A stretch of 9,592 nucleotides of DNA. Source: Methylacidiphilaceae bacterium UBA1321. Its GTDB lineage: Bacteria > Verrucomicrobiota > Verrucomicrobiia > Methylacidiphilales > UBA1321. The notes under the pieces were generated by a model, which was not told the DNA's origin, made no database searches, and worked only from the letters and a program-made list of their open reading frames with translations. Below, in pieces: positions 6,424 through 9,592 of the stretch (its first letter is position 1; every line of letters starts with the position of its first letter). The position numbers and the translations under genes were made by a program. The stretch lies in contig DBTH01000018.1 of the NCBI GenBank assembly GCA_002306945.1, positions 1 to 9,592 of the forward strand. Reading direction: 5' to 3'.

Positions 6424-7833
6424 TTAACGTCTCTGGGGACTTTTTGGCGGCACGTAGTTAGACGGACCTCCATGCTGTTTCCATCCGCGGTAGACGCAAA
6501 ACATCGGGATAACCGATGCGGCGTAAAACAGGAAGCTCCACATAAAGATGATCCGGTAGTCGCTGCCGAATAAATCCATGAACTGGCCGGAAAGATAATT
6601 GCCCAGAATCAGCCCGCCGCATCCAAAGACGTTGAGCCCGGAGGCGAATTTTCCGAAATCCTCACCGGGGAAAATCTGCATACTGATGGCCAGCGAGGCC
6701 AGGAACCACCCTCCCATGGGCAGGGTGGCAGCAATGGAATAAATCAGCCAAGTCTTCTTGTTGTCCACCCACCAAAAGGCCAGCAACGTCAGCGCAGCGC
6801 AAAAGATCAGGCTGGCAATCGCCACCCGGAGCGGATTCCATTTTTCGCATAGCCAGCCCATGAGGAAGTAGGTGAAGGCAGCAGTCAATGCGGACCAGGC
6901 AAACACACGACCAAGTTCCTCCATGCTCAGCCCAAGGCCATGACGCGCGTACAAAGTGAGAAAGGGCGAGGCACTGTTATTGGCAATGAGGACGCAGACC
7001 CAGGTGATAAAGAAATTGCGGTAAAGGGGAACGGATAAGCAGTCCGCAAAGTACTGTAGGAACGATTTGAACAGGCCCTCTTTTCCCCGACTTGCCACTG
7101 GCTCGGGGTAATCTCCTTCCTTAACGTTGAAGCACATGAGGAGGAAGGAGGCCAGATAGAAAATTCCCACTCCAGTACATACCGCTTGACGGTGGCCGAC
7201 GATAGTCGGAAAGACGTACCAGAGAAAAACAAAAGAAGCGATGGTACCCACAACCCGGAACCAGGAAAGGAACCGTGCCATCAGGGGTTGCGGCACGACA
7301 TCGCGCAGCAGCCAGTTATAGGAATTGACCAGCACCATGTTGAAGAAATGGTAAAGGATGACAAATACGCACAGGAGAGACAGGCCCAGGGTTTGCTCGC
7401 TTAATCCCGGCACAATCCAGTCCAGGATCCCCTGGTGCATCCAACGGCCCAGTTCCGGGGTGAAGCCAATCAGGATCAGTGACATGACCGTGACGGGGGT
7501 GATGACTAGCAAAAAGGGAATGCGCCGTCCAAGCCGACTGCGGAACCTGTCGCTCCACTGACTGATGTTGGGCAGGAATAAGACGTTGACCAGTCCGGCA
7601 ATGCTCCCGGTCATGATTCCGATCAGTACATTGGAGGCCTGCAGATCTTTGAGGTAAATAGGTATGAATCGAGAGAAAATAGCCTCGAAAAATGTGAACG
7701 CGAAATCGCCCCACAGCAGCCAGCCGAAAAGTTTGCACAGGCCTTTGCGGTCATAGTGCAAGGTGCCGACGGTATAGACCGCAGCGGTGGGCAAGCGGAG
7801 AATGGCTCCTGCTGTGGGGGAAGATGTAGTCAT
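6424..7833 (-). CDS. MFS transporter, GPH-like sugar carrier (469 aa)
   Basis: An integral inner-membrane protein with about 12 hydrophobic segments, starting near residue 33 (KLFGWLLWGDFAFTFFEAIF) and ending near 447. The loop between helices 2 and 3 reads WSDRFRSRLGRRIPF (93-107), the SDR..R.GRR.P form of the MFS signature found in glycoside-pentoside-hexuronide and sucrose-type symporters. A hydrophilic central loop at about 237-262 separates the two halves. Its function is predicted to be cation-coupled import of a sugar, glycoside or sugar acid. It is the last gene of the right-hand set, 9 nt after the hydroxyacid dehydrogenase, with no visible Shine-Dalgarno, so translation is probably coupled. 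It converges on the AraC-type gene with 35 bp between them. The first 30 residues are polar and cytoplasmic. Substrate identity is inferred only from the neighbouring catabolic genes. Confidence 0.92.
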   Translation of the reverse strand: MTTSSPTAGAILRLPTAAVYTVGTLHYDRKGLCKLFGWLLWGDFAFTFFEAIFSRFIPIYLKDLQASNVLIGIMTGSIAGLVNVLFLPNISQWSDRFRSRLGRRIPFLLVITPVTVMSLILIGFTPELGRWMHQGILDWIVPGLSEQTLGLSLLCVFVILYHFFNMVLVNSYNWLLRDVVPQPLMARFLSWFRVVGTIASFVFLWYVFPTIVGHRQAVCTGVGIFYLASFLLMCFNVKEGDYPEPVASRGKEGLFKSFLQYFADCLSVPLYRNFFITWVCVLIANNSASPFLTLYARHGLGLSMEELGRVFAWSALTAAFTYFLMGWLCEKWNPLRVAIASLIFCAALTLLAFWWVDNKKTWLIYSIAATLPMGGWFLASLAISMQIFPGEDFGKFASGLNVFGCGGLILGNYLSGQFMDLFGSDYRIIFMWSFLFYAASVIPMFCVYRGWKQHGGPSNYVPPKSPQRR

Positions 7834-7842
7834 GGGATCGAT

Positions 7843-8919
7843 TCAGGTCGAGCGGTCATAAATCTCGGTCGAGACAATCGATTCCAGTGGTTCCTTGCGG
7901 AAGTAGCGGATCATGTTGTTGAGCGCCTGTCGGCCGCATTGCGGGAAGCGGTCGAATGTCGGGCCGCCGATGTGGGGGGAGATAATCGCGTTGGGCAGCG
8001 ACCAGAGGATCGAGTGACCGGAGACCGGCTCTTCCACCATGACGTCGAGGGCGATGCGAATGCGGCCACTTTGGGCTTCATGCCACAAGGCTTTTTCCTC
8101 TACGACGCGTCCCCGGCCGACGTTGACAAAGACGGCCCCGGTGGTCAGCGCGGCCAGAATGGACTCGTTCACGCTGTTAGTGGACTGCGGTGTCAGGGCT
8201 TCGCATTCAAAGAGGACTTCGCTCCGGGCGAAAAGTTGGCCGAGACTCTCGCAGGGAGTGACGCCGCAGGATTCCATCAGGCCCGGTGGCACTCCGTTGG
8301 AGTAAGCGTAAATTTCAACATCAAAGGCTTTGAGCAGTCTCACCAGCGAACGGGCAATCTGTCCGAATCCGTGGAGGCCCACCCGCTTGCCGAAAAGGGA
8401 CTTTGTCTGCAAATCCGGAATGGGATGCCAGGTCGTTTGGAGTCGGTTCTGCTGTACGAACGGGCGCCACTGCGGCTGGTTGCGCAGGGTTGCCAGGGCA
8501 AGGAGCAACGCGTGTTCGGCTACTTGGGGAGCCGCCATGGCTCCCCAGTTGGTCACAAGACCGCCACGTTCCAGGAATCCGCGCGGCACGAGTCCGCGAA
8601 TCGATCCAGTCACGTGGCATACGTAGCGCAGAGGGGAGTCGGCCGCATTGGCGAAAGATTCCGGGAGTCGTGGAGTAGACCAGCAGGAAAGTAGAACCGT
8701 TGGACGGAATTCCCGCAGGGTGTGCTCCCAGTCTGTGCGGTTCGTCCATGAGGCGCACTTGCAGGGCAGCGTGGAATTCCACGAGTCCACGATGGAAGTT
8801 TCGCCGAAGAACGCGTGGAATTCCTCTTCAGACAAGGCAACCAGCAGGCGTTCGCCAAGTGCGGGCGAGTGTGGAGTGAGTGGCGGTGAAACGATGTGGG
8901 GAGCGGCGGCAACGGGCAT
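7843..8919 (-). CDS. D-isomer-specific 2-hydroxyacid dehydrogenase (358 aa)
   Basis: A cytoplasmic NAD(P)-dependent enzyme that interconverts a 2-keto acid and a D-2-hydroxy acid. The coenzyme domain shows GFGQIA at 184-189 (last Gly of the usual GxGxxG replaced by Ala). The catalytic triad is complete: Arg269 (NVGRGRVVEE), Glu297 (DVMVEEP) and His316 (SPHIGG). At 358 residues it is slightly longer than the common 310-340. I chose ATG 8919 because it is preceded by AGAGGATTTCACC, a usable ribosome site, and because catalytic-domain homology starts shortly after. The same frame stays open to 9348, but that part overlaps the upstream oxidoreductase gene on the same strand and looks noncoding. 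The substrate is unknown; in this context reduction of a keto acid from sugar-acid breakdown, or a hydroxypyruvate/glyoxylate-like role, is plausible. Confidence 0.92.
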   Translation of the reverse strand: MPVAAAPHIVSPPLTPHSPALGERLLVALSEEEFHAFFGETSIVDSWNSTLPCKCASWTNRTDWEHTLREFRPTVLLSCWSTPRLPESFANAADSPLRYVCHVTGSIRGLVPRGFLERGGLVTNWGAMAAPQVAEHALLLALATLRNQPQWRPFVQQNRLQTTWHPIPDLQTKSLFGKRVGLHGFGQIARSLVRLLKAFDVEIYAYSNGVPPGLMESCGVTPCESLGQLFARSEVLFECEALTPQSTNSVNESILAALTTGAVFVNVGRGRVVEEKALWHEAQSGRIRIALDVMVEEPVSGHSILWSLPNAIISPHIGGPTFDRFPQCGRQALNNMIRYFRKEPLESIVSTEIYDRST

Positions 8920-8981
8920 GGTGAAATCCTCTACTGTACTTTTGAGTGGAGTGATGCAGTTCTGTGGGGTGGGGCTAAATA

Positions 8982-9592
8982 CTAGACAGACAGGCACGGG
9001 GATGAACCGAACCAGACAGCGCTTTTTTTGCGCAGCAACATGACGTCCATAATCGAAATCGTGGATCGACTGGCCGCCAGACGATAGGCCGGTGAAGGGG
9101 TTTCCTTGGAGTCGAGTTCGCGGAGAAAGCCGCGAAAGGCCGGGGCGTAGCCCATTTGTTCGAGGTAATTGCCTTTCGCACCGGGGTCGGTGATGACTTG
9201 AATGTTCGAGCCGCTTTTTTGCACGAATTTTCCGTCCGGGATGCGTCCTTCGCGGTTGGGAAACTCCACCTCCCAGGAATAGTCTTTGCCCTCGAACACG
9301 AGCTGCTCGTAATGCGTGACGCCGTCCGGAACGATGTGGAGAGTGCATGTCGCTCCATCGCTCCAGATGCCGTTAATGGTCCAGCGGGCCTGCGTGTTTT
9401 GCTCAAAGAGAATATGCGCCTCGGCAAAAGATTGACCGGCGAAATATTGCACCGAGTCGATCACGTGAATGGCAGTAGAGGGAAACGAAGGGACATGGCG
9501 GCCCAGGCGTTGCATGCCTCCCTGGACATGTTTCAAGGGAGAGGCGGGCAGCTTAAAGTGGCGCAAGAGAGGAGTATGCCGGCGGTTAAAGG
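8982..9592 (-). CDS. Gfo/Idh/MocA-family oxidoreductase, C-terminal part (N-terminus beyond right edge)
   Basis: The minus-strand frame is open from the right edge to a TAG at 8982-8984, giving about 202 residues. The edge-proximal part reads FNRRHTPLLRHFKLP, the [FY]NRR segment that follows the Rossmann domain in this family. STAIHVIDSVQYFAG contains the His-x-x-Asp pair (HVID) in which the His normally sits at the active site. The rest is the beta-sheet C-terminal domain (TINGIWSDGATCTLHIVPDG; YEQLVFEGKDYSWEVEFP) used for dimer contacts and substrate binding. The NAD(P)-binding GxGxxG domain is outside the window. Such enzymes oxidise or reduce sugars, inositols or amino-sugars, which fits the locus. 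It precedes the hydroxyacid dehydrogenase by 62 nt and is probably cotranscribed with it. The TTG at 9564-9566 could act as a start but is an internal Leu, since homology extends beyond it. Confidence 0.87.
   Translation of the reverse strand, partial: FNRRHTPLLRHFKLPASPLKHVQGGMQRLGRHVPSFPSTAIHVIDSVQYFAGQSFAEAHILFEQNTQARWTINGIWSDGATCTLHIVPDGVTHYEQLVFEGKDYSWEVEFPNREGRIPDGKFVQKSGSNIQVITDPGAKGNYLEQMGYAPAFRGFLRELDSKETPSPAYRLAASRSTISIMDVMLLRKKSAVWFGSSPCLSV

Noticed and set aside
7756..8694. 312-codon plus-strand open frame across the MFS start and the hydroxyacid dehydrogenase
   Set aside because: Antisense to two recognised genes; its composition (Gly/Arg/His-rich) is that of an antisense reading.
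8920..9348. Extended 501-codon version of the hydroxyacid dehydrogenase starting at 9348
   Set aside because: The extra 143 codons overlap the Gfo/Idh gene on the same strand in another frame, show no family pattern, and a good start with a ribosome site exists at 8919.
1..9592. CRISPR array, tRNA, rRNA, toxin-antitoxin pair or defence system
   Set aside because: No regularly spaced repeats, no tRNA or rRNA-like stretch, and no nuclease, methylase or toxin motifs were seen in any well-supported frame.

Overview
The window looks like a bacterial chromosome segment, most likely from Verrucomicrobiota or a close relative of the PVC group. This rests on the company of gene types: a DUF6259-type glycosidase-like protein, a sugar-acid dehydratase of the enolase superfamily, a GPH-like MFS carrier, an AraC regulator, and the ends of a TrwC/TraA-type relaxase and of tyrosine recombinases of the kind I associate with this group. 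The phylum assignment is inference.

Region A (1-1265, plus strand) is a mobile-element graveyard. It begins with what resembles the last 30 residues of a tyrosine recombinase (1-93). A second, N-terminal-type integrase piece follows (about 103-495) and runs without a gap, but with a change of frame, into the last helicase motifs of a conjugative relaxase (479-970). A small intact hypothetical gene (900-1265) overlaps the relaxase end. A noncoding strip (1266-1401) with nested inverted repeats separates this region from the metabolic genes.

Region B (1402-5428, minus strand) is a tight operon, read right to left: SDR dehydrogenase, galactonate/gluconate dehydratase-like enolase-superfamily enzyme, then a 693-residue DUF6259-type protein. 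Gaps between genes are only 6 and 4 nt. Divergent from it, across a 75-bp AT-rich region, is an AraC-family regulator (5504-6388, plus).

Region C (6424-9592, minus strand) is a second set, read right to left: Gfo/Idh/MocA oxidoreductase (N-terminus outside the window), D-2-hydroxyacid dehydrogenase, then an MFS sugar-type transporter. It converges on the regulator gene.

Taken together, B and C look like a locus for uptake, possible cleavage, oxidation and dehydration of a sugar or sugar acid. MFS would import the substrate, the DUF6259 protein might cleave a glycoside, SDR and/or Gfo/Idh would oxidise a sugar, the dehydratase would form a 2-keto-3-deoxy acid, and the hydroxyacid dehydrogenase would handle a 2-keto acid or its reduced form. 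The substrate cannot be read from the sequence, and no kinase or aldolase for the dehydrated product lies in the window.
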